Of a stretch of DNA of 53,205 nucleotides, positions 1 through 9,895 are shown piece after piece; the first letter of the stretch is position 1; each line of letters begins with the position of its first letter. Source of the stretch: DASYML01 sp036399835. Lineage in GTDB: Bacteria > Acidobacteriota > Blastocatellia > Pyrinomonadales > Pyrinomonadaceae. Location of the stretch: contig DASWMI010000147.1 in NCBI GenBank assembly GCA_036399835.1, positions 1 through 53,205 of the forward strand. The letters run 5' to 3'. Below the pieces are notes generated by a model. That model was not told the DNA's origin. It saw only the letters and a list, made by a program, of their open reading frames with translations, and did no database searches. Position numbers and translations under genes: made by a program.

Positions 1-542
1 TTCGCGCCTTCGACAGTCTTTTCTCCGACAGTCTTGCCGACATCCTTAGTCTTTTCAGCGCCCTTCTTGATGCCTTCGCCAGTCTTCTCGGCAGCCGTCC
101 CGGCTTTATCCTTGACCTCCGAAGCTACGGTCTTGCTTTTATCCGCGACGAATCCGGCGGCGTCCGCAATCTTATCGCCGGTCCAGCTCAGCACGTCGTC
201 CAGGTCATCCGTGCGCAGCTCTTTCTCTTCACCCGAAGGAGAGACGGCGCGAGCCGTGCGCTTGCCGTTGCGGGTTGTGATGACGACCTTCGAGATGCGC
301 GGGTTGTTCTTGTAGGTACGAGTCTCTGTCTTGACCCCGTTGTTCTCCGTGTTCGTCACCTCGTACTCGCGGCCATCGGTCGTCGCCGTCTGCGTGTTGG
401 TGTTGGTCGTGTTTGTTGTCGTTGTGGCTACCGTGTTGGTATTGGTGTTAGTGTTCGCGGTGTTCTCATTAGCGCCCGAGCAGGACGCGGCCAAGGCCGA
501 GAGCGCGAGCACACATAAAGTTATCAAAAGCCTGTTGCGCAC
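1..542 (-). CDS. Asn/Thr-rich lipoprotein (partial, runs off left edge)
   Basis: An open frame reads from a GTG at 542 to the window edge (180 codons, no stop). An AGGAGG ribosome site lies 9-10 bases upstream, which decides the start. The N-terminus (MRNRLLITLCVLALSALAAS then CSG) is a lipoprotein signal peptide with a lipobox cysteine near residue 22. A spacer of alternating Asn and Thr (NTNTNT) follows, then a short globular part with YEV and KVVITTRNGK. The C-terminal part is a Lys/Glu/Ala/Thr-rich amphipathic helix with repeated KTKDVGK/KTVGEKT-like units, reminiscent of LEA or YtxH-like stress proteins. I infer an envelope-anchored, possibly stress-related protein; the specific role is unknown. 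The C-terminus lies outside the window. Confidence 0.7.
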   Translation of the reverse strand, partial: MRNRLLITLCVLALSALAASCSGANENTANTNTNTNTVATTTTNTTNTNTQTATTDGREYEVTNTENNGVKTETRTYKNNPRISKVVITTRNGKRTARAVSPSGEEKELRTDDLDDVLSWTGDKIADAAGFVADKSKTVASEVKDKAGTAAEKTGEGIKKGAEKTKDVGKTVGEKTVEGA

Positions 543-648
543 GTTGTTGTTCCTCCTAAGTTGTTTTGACACAAAGAGAATTGGCAACCGTTGTGCCAGA
601 GGCGCGGACCACAAAGAGCGTCATTCGGGGTCAATTATCAGGACTTCT

Positions 649-688
649 GGGCCACAAAGCATACAGTCTTTGTGCGCCCTTGTTTTTT
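649..688 (+). terminator. Hairpin plus T-run, plus-strand orientation
   Basis: GGGC-CACAAAG (649-659) pairs with CTTTGTG-C-GCCC (668-679) across an 8-base loop, with one bulged base, and TTGTTTTTT follows. It has the shape of an intrinsic terminator for plus-strand transcripts, but no plus-strand gene is visible upstream. The rest of the 543-729 spacer shows nothing else I can support. Confidence 0.4.
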
Positions 689-729
689 AACGATACGCCC
701 CGCGCGAGATAAGTTGTGAATAATTAAAA

Positions 730-800
730 GCACGAGACGGGGATCGAACCCGCAACCCCCGGCTTGGGAAGCCGATGCTCTACCATTGAGCTACTCGTGC
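730..800 (-). tRNA. tRNA-Gly (anticodon CCC)
   Basis: The minus strand folds as a cloverleaf of 71 nt. The acceptor stem is GCACGAG with CTCGTGC. The D-arm holds AGCTCAATGGTAGAGC. The anticodon loop TTCCCAA gives anticodon CCC, reading GGG glycine codons. The T-arm contains GGTTCGATCC. CCA is not encoded: the base run after the acceptor stem on the minus strand is CTTTTA. Confidence 0.95.
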
Positions 801-932
801 AAAAGATTGAAGCGCAGGCGACACGCACTCTCTCTCTTGCTCGCTGTGCCTTCGCTCCCTTTAATGCTTGAAAGATAATCAACATCGCGGCAGGCTGTCA
901 AACCCTTGAAAGGCTCTCTCGCGAGTCGGGCT

Positions 933-1307
933 TCAACCTGATTTTTCAATCAGCGCGCGGGCCACTTCGCCCAGCCGCGCAGTGTCTTCAGGCTTGCGCA
1001 GGCTTCCTTGCGCGCCGGCCTTTTTGGCCTCTTCGTGGTCCAGCAGATCGCCGTAAGCCGTGTAGAAGATAATCGGAGTGGTCCGGTCAAAGCGGCGTAT
1101 CTCGCGGCACAACTCAAGGCCGTCCTGGTCCGGCAGACCGATGTCCAGAATAATTAAAGCGAAGGATTCGGCGCGCGCCAGCACCAGGCCGTCGGCGGCT
1201 GTCTGGGCACTCACGACCGCAAAGCCTTCCTGCGCGAGGCTGAATTCAACCAGTTGGCGCGTGTCGGATGTATCCTCGACCAGAAGTACACGGCGCATCT
1301 CGCTCAT
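933..1307 (-). CDS. Single-domain response regulator (CheY-like receiver)
   Basis: A stand-alone receiver domain of 124 residues with no output domain. The usual phosphoacceptor set is complete when counted from the ATG at 1307: acidic pair E11/D12, phosphoacceptor D55 in LIILDIGLP, T83 in IIFYTAYG and K105 in SLRKP. The ATG is preferred over the TTG one codon upstream because GGGGGA lies 7 bases before it. It follows kdsC by about 120 bases on the same strand. No histidine kinase is nearby, so its partner is unknown. It may pass phosphate or a conformational signal to another protein, as stand-alone receivers commonly do. Confidence 0.88.
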   Translation of the reverse strand: MSEMRRVLLVEDTSDTRQLVEFSLAQEGFAVVSAQTAADGLVLARAESFALIILDIGLPDQDGLELCREIRRFDRTTPIIFYTAYGDLLDHEEAKKAGAQGSLRKPEDTARLGEVARALIEKSG

Positions 1308-1330
1308 CAACTTATCCCCCTAGATAAAAA

Positions 1331-1436
1331 CGATGAAAGATGAACTAAAGAGATTGAATCATTGAACCATTGATTCGACGAATCAACAAGGCGCAGGGCT
1401 TTTCACGCGAATTGCTGCGCGGCCCTCTTTCATCTT
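1331..1436. repeat. Intergenic inverted-word element, GATGAAAG type
   Basis: The left arm has GATGAAAGATGAA (1332 on). The right arm CTCTTTCATCTTT (1424-1436) is its complement and runs into the stop end of kdsC. Inside lie TTGAATCATTG, TTGATTC and GAATCAA, a palindromic block also seen at 5241-5273. Confidence 0.6.
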
Positions 1437-1972
1437 TGCTTTTTGATGTATCGCTTCATTAATTCGGTCCAGTGTCCCTGCGCTTTTAAGATCAGGTCCG
1501 TGACTTCGCGGACAGCGCCGTAGCCGCCCGGAAGCCTGGTCACATAATGAGCGGCGGCGCGTGTCTCATAGACCGCATCCGCGACCGCGACCGCCAGCCC
1601 GCTACGCTCCATCAACGGAATGTCAACCACGTCGTCGCCGATGAAAGCGACCTCCGCCGCTTCGACTCCGGCTTCGGCCAGCACCTGCTCGAACTCTTTT
1701 GTCTTATCCCAAGAGCCTTGATGCAGAAATTCTACGCCCAGCTCGCGCGCTCGCTTTTCGACTGCGCTCGAAGTGCGGCCAGAGATAATGCCCGAACGCA
1801 AGCCCGCGCGATGGAGCAGCACCAGGCCGTGACCGTCGCGCGTGTGAAAGGTCTTCTGCTCGTCGCCGCCGGTAGTCATCGTGATGCGCCCGTCCGTTAG
1901 CACGCCGTCGCAATCCATCAGCAGTAGCTTGATGCGCGCGGCACGCTTCTCGATTTCATGAGGGTCGCTCAT
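1430..1972 (-). CDS. kdsC: KDO-8-phosphate phosphatase (HAD superfamily)
   Basis: Removes phosphate from 3-deoxy-D-manno-octulosonate 8-phosphate to give free KDO, the step after KdsA in LPS inner-core synthesis. It is a HAD phosphatase of the compact capless, tetrameric type, and its 180 residues match the family. Motif I is DCDGVLTDG (D20 nucleophile, D22 acid/base), motif II is IISGR (S64), and motif III/IV is GDDVVD (112-117). It starts 7 bases after the stop of the peptidase-like gene and shares a transcription unit with kdsA upstream. The YrbI-type sequence and neighbouring kdsA make the assignment firm. Confidence 0.93.
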   Translation of the reverse strand: MSDPHEIEKRAARIKLLLMDCDGVLTDGRITMTTGGDEQKTFHTRDGHGLVLLHRAGLRSGIISGRTSSAVEKRARELGVEFLHQGSWDKTKEFEQVLAEAGVEAAEVAFIGDDVVDIPLMERSGLAVAVADAVYETRAAAHYVTRLPGGYGAVREVTDLILKAQGHWTELMKRYIKKQR

Positions 1973-1978
1973 CGCTTT

Positions 1979-4276
1979 CTAGCGCACCTCGAAGAACTCA
2001 ATCGCCGCGAGCCGCCAACTGCCGCCGACGCGCGCCAGCACTAGAAGAGCCGTCCCCGTCTGGTCGCGGCCAAACTGCCTGGCGTTGATGCTCACATCCG
2101 CCGCGATGCGATTTGCGTCCAACTGCTCTGTGCGCAGGACGCGTGTCTGCCATAGCTCAGGCTGGCTGCCGACAATCCCCTGTATAAACCTCGCCAGCTC
2201 GCCCGGCACGACCAGAGCCTCAAGCCCTGCCTTATTGCCTCCCTTGATGGCCTGGTCCAGTTGCGAGATAAAATTGCGCGCGGATTCGTCAACGGGCGAA
2301 GCTATCCCGGCCTTCGACTCGGCGTTAATCCGACCGGCACGCGCGGCCAGCGTCGAAGCATACTCTGCGTCCGCGCGGACCGCGTCGTTAAAGCGGCGGA
2401 CGGCTTCGGCGGCCTGGCCTTTACGCAAGGCCAGCTCGCCAAGCCCTATGTTGGCCCAGGCGAGCGTCGAGGGCGCAGGCAGGCGTTCATCCAGCGCCGC
2501 GCGAAACTCTTTTTCCGCTTCGTCCAGCTTGCCCCCCGCCAGTAGCATGCGCGCCAGCAGCACGCGCGCCTCCTGCATGCGCGGCGTCAGGGCGAGCTGT
2601 TCGCGCAGGAGGCTCTCGGCCTGCGCGTACTGCTGTGCGGCAAAGAGGCGCGTCGCTTCCGCTAAAGCATCTTCGCCAAGACGCGCACGCGGCGCGACGT
2701 CGTTGGAATAATCCAGTTGCGGGTAGAGCTTATCCGGGTCAATCTCTGCGCGCACCAGCCGGGAGGCCGTCTTAAAGACCGCTTCGCCGAAGCTGCGCGC
2801 GGGGATTGTGGTTTCCACCGTCAGGCGCTCGCCGCGATCCGTGTAGGCCGCGACCGTCACAGCCGCATCGAATGACCCTAAGTTACGCAAAGCGGCAACC
2901 CAATTTCCGCCTTTCTGCTGCGGCACGCCGATGAGCAAATCCATGTCCGTAGGCTTATCAAGCCCCTGGTCCAGAATCGCCCTCACGCCCTCGCCGCCTC
3001 TGGCCGAGAACTGAGATCGCAGTGCGGCCAGTCCGAGTCCGCCCGCGCTTGTCTTTGCGCCTTGCAGGGATGCACGAACCACCTCGAGGAAAGCTTCTCG
3101 GCCCATCGCACGCTCCACGAGCCGCCAGATTAAAGCGCCCTTGTTGCTCACCGAATTAAAGTAAGTATCATCGAGCGGCGTCGTCTGGGCCAGCGGTGCA
3201 TCGCGCCTGGCGACAGCCGCGTAAGAAGCGCGCTGCCTGATGCGCTCGGCTTCGGCGGCCTCTCTCCCAAACTGCTTTTCCAGAAAAAGGTTCGCCAGAT
3301 GCCGCGCCAGCCCCTCGCGTATCACGCCTGAGCCTTCGCCGCGCAAGGAGGTCTCGCCGCCAAGCCATAAACGCGCCACGGCCTCAGCGACGAGAAGGGC
3401 CGAAGCCGAATCAATCTTGCCGCGCCGGAAAGCAGCCGGGCTGAGCAGCACCGTGCCCGCATCGTTGAGGCCCGCGCCGCGCGCGACGGCGACGAGATTG
3501 AGAGGCGCATTCGGCGCTGGTCCAAGAATGGAAGCGTAGAAGCTGCGCGCGGCGGCGGCCAGATTGACGAGCGCCTCCGCCTGCTTCTTCTCATCAATGC
3601 TCGCGCCCTTCGGCAAAAGAGCGTTGACGTTGCGCGCCTCGCCCGTCCCGCTCGTCGCATCCCAATCGCCCGAGAGAAAGAAGGGCTGTCCGTTCAAACT
3701 CTGTTCGTAGACTACGCTCGCGCCCCGCGGCGTGCTCGCCGTGCCCGATGAGAGAGCCTGCGCGCCGTTGACCTCAAGGCGGAAGGGCGCAGCATCCGCG
3801 CCGCGCAGAGAGTAGATCGTGTTGGGCGCCGGATACCAGAAGGAGAGCGGTAGGAATTGCGTCTCGACGGGCGAGATGGAGGCCAGCCCTGTGTTCTCCG
3901 CCAGGGGCAGGCGATATTCGACCAGCACCTTTGCGGTCGAATCCGGCGCAATCTGCGCGGGGATTCTGATGAGCACGCGCTGAAGATTGCCGCGCGATTC
4001 GGGCTGCACGCTAAAAGTCGCCGCGGCATCATTGACGCTCACCGATTTTATTTCCGCCTTCGGGTTGAGCCGCACAGTGATGGTCGAGCCTGCGCCGCGC
4101 CCTACGTTGCGCACATTGAGCAGCGCACGCGCCTCAAGCACACGCTCGCCCGCGCGCACGTTGGCGGTAATGTCGAAACGCGTGACCTGCCAGGCCGCGC
4201 CTTCCTGCGCCAGCCCAGGCTGCGAGCAAACAATGATGAGTAGGAGCAGGAGCGATAAGAGACGAAAGAGTTTCAT
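1979..4276 (-). CDS. Exported M1-peptidase-like pseudoenzyme with TPR and NTF2-like tail
   Basis: A 765-residue secreted protein with a signal peptide at about 1-23. Residues 25-200 are a beta-rich region like the N-terminal domain of M1 aminopeptidases. Residues 230-440 resemble the M1 catalytic domain. Where HEXXH-type HELAHQWFG is expected, the sequence reads EAVARLWLG (298-306), so both zinc histidines and the catalytic Glu are absent. The downstream third-ligand position (REGLA, E321) is kept. A beta domain, TPR-like helices (about 550-650) and an NTF2-like C-terminus (about 665-765) follow. It lies between kdsA and kdsC, 7 bases from kdsC. I infer a non-catalytic periplasmic scaffold or binding protein; no substrate can be named. 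Confidence 0.72.
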   Translation of the reverse strand: MKLFRLLSLLLLLIIVCSQPGLAQEGAAWQVTRFDITANVRAGERVLEARALLNVRNVGRGAGSTITVRLNPKAEIKSVSVNDAAATFSVQPESRGNLQRVLIRIPAQIAPDSTAKVLVEYRLPLAENTGLASISPVETQFLPLSFWYPAPNTIYSLRGADAAPFRLEVNGAQALSSGTASTPRGASVVYEQSLNGQPFFLSGDWDATSGTGEARNVNALLPKGASIDEKKQAEALVNLAAAARSFYASILGPAPNAPLNLVAVARGAGLNDAGTVLLSPAAFRRGKIDSASALLVAEAVARLWLGGETSLRGEGSGVIREGLARHLANLFLEKQFGREAAEAERIRQRASYAAVARRDAPLAQTTPLDDTYFNSVSNKGALIWRLVERAMGREAFLEVVRASLQGAKTSAGGLGLAALRSQFSARGGEGVRAILDQGLDKPTDMDLLIGVPQQKGGNWVAALRNLGSFDAAVTVAAYTDRGERLTVETTIPARSFGEAVFKTASRLVRAEIDPDKLYPQLDYSNDVAPRARLGEDALAEATRLFAAQQYAQAESLLREQLALTPRMQEARVLLARMLLAGGKLDEAEKEFRAALDERLPAPSTLAWANIGLGELALRKGQAAEAVRRFNDAVRADAEYASTLAARAGRINAESKAGIASPVDESARNFISQLDQAIKGGNKAGLEALVVPGELARFIQGIVGSQPELWQTRVLRTEQLDANRIAADVSINARQFGRDQTGTALLVLARVGGSWRLAAIEFFEVR

Positions 4277-4312
4277 GGTTGATCGAAACCGAGATGATAC
4301 TTCAAAGCCAAC

Positions 4313-5164
4313 TTAAACAGCCGCGCGCGCCGCTCCTTTATGGACCAGCGCGTGAACGTCGCGCAGCATCTCAAGCAGAGCGCCGAGGCGTTCGAGCGGC
4401 AGCATGTTCGGCCCGTCCGAGGGAGCTGCTGCGGGCTTTTCGTGGACCTCCATAAAGACCGCGTCAACGCCGCAGGCCACCCCTGCGCGCGCCAGCGGTT
4501 CGATGTACTGCGATTGCCCGCCCGTTGCATGTCCAAGGCCGCCCGGCAACTGTAAAGAGTGTGTGACATCGAAGACGACAGGCACGCCGAACTCGCGCAT
4601 GATGGGAAACGTGCGCATGTCAACCACCAGATTGTTGTAACCGAAGCTCGTCCCGCGCTCGGTCAGGAGAAGTTTTTCGCTTCCGGCCTCCTGCGCCTTC
4701 GAGACGATATTACGCACATCCTGCGGCGCTAGGAACTGGCCCTTCTTGACATTGACGGCGCGGCCCGTCCGCACGGCTTCCGTAATCAAGTCTGTCTGGC
4801 GGCAGAGAAAGGCAGGGATTTGCAGCACGTCAACCACCTCCGCAACCGCGCCGACCTGCGAGATTTCGTGAACATCCGTCAGGACCGGCACGCCCGTTTC
4901 CTCTTTGACGAGGCGCAGGATGTCCAACCCCTCTCGCATCCCCGGCCCGCGAAAACTGCTGCCGGACGAGCGATTGGCCTTATCGAAAGATGATTTATAA
5001 ACGAAGTCCAGTCCGGCAGCGCGCGCACGCTCCCTGCACTCGCGCGCCATCATCAAAGCATGCTCGGCTGATTCGATAACACACGGCCCCGCGATCAACG
5101 TCAACCGCCCGTCGCCAAACGTCGCATCGCCCACGCTAAAAGATTTAACCTGTGATTGGTCCAT
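4313..5164 (-). CDS. kdsA: KDO-8-phosphate synthase
   Basis: Condenses phosphoenolpyruvate with D-arabinose 5-phosphate to make KDO 8-phosphate, the committed step to KDO. It is cytoplasmic, 283 residues, normal length. Family blocks are visible: AGPCVIES (25-32), SSFDKANRSS, DVHE, PAFLCRQTDL, VKKGQF, ERGTSFGYNNLVVDMR and a C-terminal FMEVHEKP...SDGPN. C28 in AGPC occupies the place that is Cys in metal-dependent enzymes (Aquifex type) and Asn in metal-independent ones (E. coli type), so this is probably the metal-dependent class. It is the first gene of the kdsA-peptidase-like-kdsC unit. Confidence 0.95.
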   Translation of the reverse strand: MDQSQVKSFSVGDATFGDGRLTLIAGPCVIESAEHALMMARECRERARAAGLDFVYKSSFDKANRSSGSSFRGPGMREGLDILRLVKEETGVPVLTDVHEISQVGAVAEVVDVLQIPAFLCRQTDLITEAVRTGRAVNVKKGQFLAPQDVRNIVSKAQEAGSEKLLLTERGTSFGYNNLVVDMRTFPIMREFGVPVVFDVTHSLQLPGGLGHATGGQSQYIEPLARAGVACGVDAVFMEVHEKPAAAPSDGPNMLPLERLGALLEMLRDVHALVHKGAARAAV

Positions 5165-5200
5165 AGGTTTTTATTCGATTCAATTTAGAGACGGAGAGGA

Positions 5201-5325
5201 AACGATGAACGCGCAACGATGAAGGATGAAGGACAAGCTATTGAATCATCGGACCACTGGTCCATTGATTCAACTGGTAAATCCTTTTAGCTCATCCTTT
5301 ATCGCTGTTCCTTCATCCTGTTCCT
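5201..5325. repeat. Intergenic inverted-word element, GATGAAGG type with central palindrome
   Basis: The left arm repeats GATGAAC/GATGAAG words (5203-5232) and the right arm complements it with CTCATCC, TTTATC and TTCATCC (5291-5320). Between them a 33-base palindrome (5241-5273) has the form TTGAATCA-NN-GGACCA-N-TGGTCC-NN-TGATTCAA. It fills most of the kinase-kdsA spacer. Confidence 0.75.
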
Positions 5326-5358
5326 GCTCTCGGCCCTCCGTTGAGCTGAACTCTTTAA

Positions 5359-7035
5359 CTAAAATGGATTCTTAAAAATCTTCTTCACCTTGTTGACGAA
5401 CTTGCCGACCTTGCCAGGCTCTTTTTTTCTGTTGTCGCGGCGCTGGCCGGGCCGCGTCTCACGCTCCTGCTGCCTGCGCCTGCTCGCTTCCCTGGGGTCT
5501 TCCGTCGGTGAAGGCGAAGCACTTTGCGCGGGCGAAGGCGAAGCCTCGACGACCGGAAGATTACTCGCCGTCTGGTTAGCGTTGGGAGCGGCAGCCTTAT
5601 TGCCGGAGTTGGCCGCGATGATGACGAAGATTAGTGTCAGAGCGGAAAGACCCGCGACCAGGAGCACAGTCGGATTCCTGACCCACGCGCGCCAGCCCGC
5701 CAGCGGTTTTCGTTCGAGCGGAACATGAAAGCGCGCGACCTGTGGCTCTTCAAACGGCGTGGTGGCTGGACCAGCAAGAGCGGGCGTCGCAACAGCCTGA
5801 GCCGAAGCGACGGCGGGTGCGGCGTAAGCTGCGACGGGTTGCGAAGAAGATGCTGGCTGTGCGTTTTGGTCCTCTCCATTACCGTCACCGTCCGCCGTCC
5901 GGCTGCTGAGCAGCGTCGTCTCTCTGGGGTTGGAGGTGCTGGCGGCGCGCTCCTGGCGCAGTCGCTCGATGTCTATCACGAGGCGGCCCGAAGGCGTTTC
6001 GGTCCCGGCGGTGCGCAGGTTTTCCAGCGTCTGCGTGTTGTAGCCCGCGACGTGCTCAAGGCCCAACCGCAGCGCCACATCGTAAAGCTCTCTGCGAAAT
6101 GCTCCGGCGTCCGTCGGCCTCTCTTCCGGCCTCTTCTGAAGAGCCTGCATGACAATCTCTTCGAGCGCGGGCGGGAGCGTCGGTATTAATTGACGCGGAG
6201 GGCGCGGCGGCTCCGTCGAATGTTTGAGCGCGATGGCGAGCGGCGTCGTGCCGTTGAAGGGCGTTGCGCCGGTCAGCATCTCGTAGAGAATGACGCCGAG
6301 GCTGTAGACATCCGAGGCGGGCGTCAGCTTGACTCCATCGCATTGCTCGGGCGACATGTATCGCGGCGTGCCGATCATCACGCCGACCTGCGTCAGCGTC
6401 TGCGGGTCTTCGTCGTCAATGGCGTCTGCGGCCAGCTTGGCGATGCCGAAGTCCAGGACTTTGACGATGGCCGGAGCGTGCGGGCGATGCGTGATAAAGA
6501 TGTTGGCGGGCTTGAGGTCTCTGTGGATGATGCCGGATTCGTGAGCGGCGGCGACGGCAGCCGAAGTTTGCAGCATGATAAAGACGGCGCGAGCCACATC
6601 CAGGGGAGCTTCGCGCGCCAGGACATCGCGCAGCGTCTTGCCTTCCAGCAGCTCCATCACGATATAAACGTAGCCGTCCGAAGTCTGACCGAAATCCGTG
6701 ACGGCCACAGCGTTGGCGTGACGCAGCCGACCCGCCGCCTTAGCCTCTCTGCGAAAACGCACCTTCGCCTCTTCGTCTTCGACCAGGCGCGGGTTGAGTA
6801 CCTTGATGGCGACGGGGCGATCAATCAGGAGATGCGTGGCGCGATAGACCGTGCCCATCCCGCCGACGCCGAGACGGTCGTCCAGACGATATTTGTCGTC
6901 AAAGGTGCGACCGATCAGCGGGTCCAGTGGAATATTAACTGCGACGGTCGAATCGGCCTGCAAGAGCGTGTCGTCGTCAGGACACGTCTTGAGGTCGTCC
7001 GCGTAGAACTGGCCGCATGTGGGGCAATGAAGCAT
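5359..7035 (-). CDS. Membrane Ser/Thr protein kinase with N-terminal zinc ribbon
   Basis: A Hanks-type kinase of 558 residues. It opens with a two-Cys/Cys ribbon (CPTCG at 4-8, CPDDD at 18-22), common in acidobacterial kinases. The kinase domain spans about 49-320: glycine loop GVGGMGTVY (56-64), ATP lysine K78, catalytic HRDLKPAN (171-178), DFG 195-197, then GTPRYMSPEQ and DVYSLGVILYEML. A low-complexity Ala/Pro/Gln stretch leads to one membrane span (about 455-477, VLLVAGLSALTLIFVII). A Ser/Pro and then Lys/Arg-rich tail ends the protein. There is no PASTA domain. The kinase domain faces the cytoplasm. All catalytic residues are present. The PP2C phosphatase at 13155 is a possible antagonist (inference). 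Confidence 0.92.
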   Translation of the reverse strand: MLHCPTCGQFYADDLKTCPDDDTLLQADSTVAVNIPLDPLIGRTFDDKYRLDDRLGVGGMGTVYRATHLLIDRPVAIKVLNPRLVEDEEAKVRFRREAKAAGRLRHANAVAVTDFGQTSDGYVYIVMELLEGKTLRDVLAREAPLDVARAVFIMLQTSAAVAAAHESGIIHRDLKPANIFITHRPHAPAIVKVLDFGIAKLAADAIDDEDPQTLTQVGVMIGTPRYMSPEQCDGVKLTPASDVYSLGVILYEMLTGATPFNGTTPLAIALKHSTEPPRPPRQLIPTLPPALEEIVMQALQKRPEERPTDAGAFRRELYDVALRLGLEHVAGYNTQTLENLRTAGTETPSGRLVIDIERLRQERAASTSNPRETTLLSSRTADGDGNGEDQNAQPASSSQPVAAYAAPAVASAQAVATPALAGPATTPFEEPQVARFHVPLERKPLAGWRAWVRNPTVLLVAGLSALTLIFVIIAANSGNKAAAPNANQTASNLPVVEASPSPAQSASPSPTEDPREASRRRQQERETRPGQRRDNRKKEPGKVGKFVNKVKKIFKNPF

Positions 7036-7074
7036 AAGTCTTTCGGCGGCGGCTGCGGTCGGGGGCAGCCCTCG

Positions 7075-7638
7075 TCATCCGGCTCTTAGTATATACTTTG
7101 CGCGGCCTGGCTGAAACCGGGCGCGCGTGATCGAATAATACAGCACGTCGAGCTGATCAAAACGGGCCGCCTTCTCAAACTTCATCCCGAGCTTTTCCAT
7201 CACGCGATAAGAACCGACATTGCCGGGCTGCGCAATCGCACAGATGCGTTCAAGGGCTGTCTCTTCAAAAGCAAAACGGAGACACGCCGCGGCGGCCTCC
7301 GTCGTCAACCCCTGATTCCAGTATGCCCTCGCCAGCCCGTACAAAAGCTCCACGTCCGGCGTCTCTTCCAAAAACTTGAACCCGCAATAACCGATGACTC
7401 TGCCCGTTTCCCTGTGGACCACAGCCAACTGGCCGAAGCCATGCTCGCGCCAGAACTCAAGTGTGCGCGGCAAAAAGCTCGCCACCCTTTCACGCGGAAA
7501 GGGCTTGCCTCCCGGAAGAAAGCGCGTCACAAAGGGGTCGCCCCAGATGCTGCACATCTCTTCCAGGTCGTCCGGCTCAAACAATCTGAGCAGCAGCCGC
7601 TCGGTCTCTATACGGATTTCAGTTGGAGCCTCGGCCAT
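7075..7638 (-). CDS. GNAT N-acetyltransferase, RimJ/RimL type
   Basis: A 187-residue acetyltransferase of the family that opens with RIETERLLLRLFEPDD (residues 8-23). The acetyl-CoA site motif A appears as ETGRVIGYCGFKFLEE. The late region AYWNQGLTTEAAAACLRFAF and NVGSYRVMEKLGMKFE is diagnostic of the RimJ/RimL branch. Members acetylate protein N-termini, amino acids, polyamines or small toxic compounds, so the substrate cannot be read from sequence. It lies alone between the kinase and pyrG on the same strand, with about 40 bases to the kinase start. Confidence 0.88.
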   Translation of the reverse strand: MAEAPTEIRIETERLLLRLFEPDDLEEMCSIWGDPFVTRFLPGGKPFPRERVASFLPRTLEFWREHGFGQLAVVHRETGRVIGYCGFKFLEETPDVELLYGLARAYWNQGLTTEAAAACLRFAFEETALERICAIAQPGNVGSYRVMEKLGMKFEKAARFDQLDVLYYSITRARFQPGRAKYILRAG

Positions 7639-7687
7639 GCGTCATTTAAAACTTAGCGCAGAGACCAGGGAAAGGCAAAAGCATGAG

Positions 7688-7766
7688 GCAGTCAATCTCG
7701 AATCGTCAATCACTGATAGATTAAAAGCTGTTTCACCTGACGACTCGACGATTGATGATTGGACGC
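7688..7766. repeat. Intergenic inverted-word element, GTCAATC type
   Basis: GTCAATC and CGTCAATC words (7691-7712) face GACGATTGATGATTGGACG (7747-7765), the approximate complement. It lies directly downstream of pyrG, whose stop is at 7773. It is weaker and more degenerate than other members. Confidence 0.45.
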
Positions 7767-7772
7767 CCCTCT

Positions 7773-9473
<1,701 letters not shown>

Positions 9474-9553
9474 GACAGACTCCAATGAAATTTAGATGCT
9501 GCAATGAACTTTGGAAAAAGCGAAAAGGCAGAGAGCTTCAGGCAAGCTCACTC

Positions 9554-9847
9554 TTACTCTTTCACTTTAGTCTTATCTTTATCTTCGCCCGATTCCTGCT
9601 CGCTGTCGTAATGGCCCGCGCGAAAATCCTGCACTACTTCAACGCCCCTTTTCGCCGCAGGCTCAAGCACAGTCTGCAACCCCATCACGCCCGCGCTGAG
9701 CATGCTGCGGCCCTTGTTCTCCTTCAGGCGCTCCTCATACTCCGCCTCAGTCATCTTCCTGCTGCTCGCTTCATTCGCACGCACGAGCGCGTAAATCCCG
9801 CCGACCACGATCAGCAAAATCAGTCCCAGTCCGACCCAGTCATTCAT
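9554..9847 (-). CDS. Small single-span membrane protein, unknown function
   Basis: 97 residues with one N-terminal membrane span (about 5-22, VGLGLILLIVVGGIYALV). A charged, probably cytoplasmic helix follows (KMTEAEYEERLKENKG), then an acidic/basic tail ending DKDKTKVKE. The YEERLKE stretch is typical of small membrane-anchored proteins with a short juxtamembrane helix. I do not recognise a family. It lies between kdsB and pyrG in the same direction, about 50 bases from kdsB's stop. The coding assignment rests on codon pattern, the clear ATG and the plausible membrane topology. Confidence 0.65.
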   Translation of the reverse strand: MNDWVGLGLILLIVVGGIYALVRANEASSRKMTEAEYEERLKENKGRSMLSAGVMGLQTVLEPAAKRGVEVVQDFRAGHYDSEQESGEDKDKTKVKE

Positions 9848-9895
9848 AAAACACCAGCAGCTTGAGATGAGAAGCTTGAGGTCAGTTAAAGATTT

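Noticed and set aside
6190..7089. 299-codon open frame antisense to the kinase
   Set aside because: Kinase motifs on the other strand are complete.
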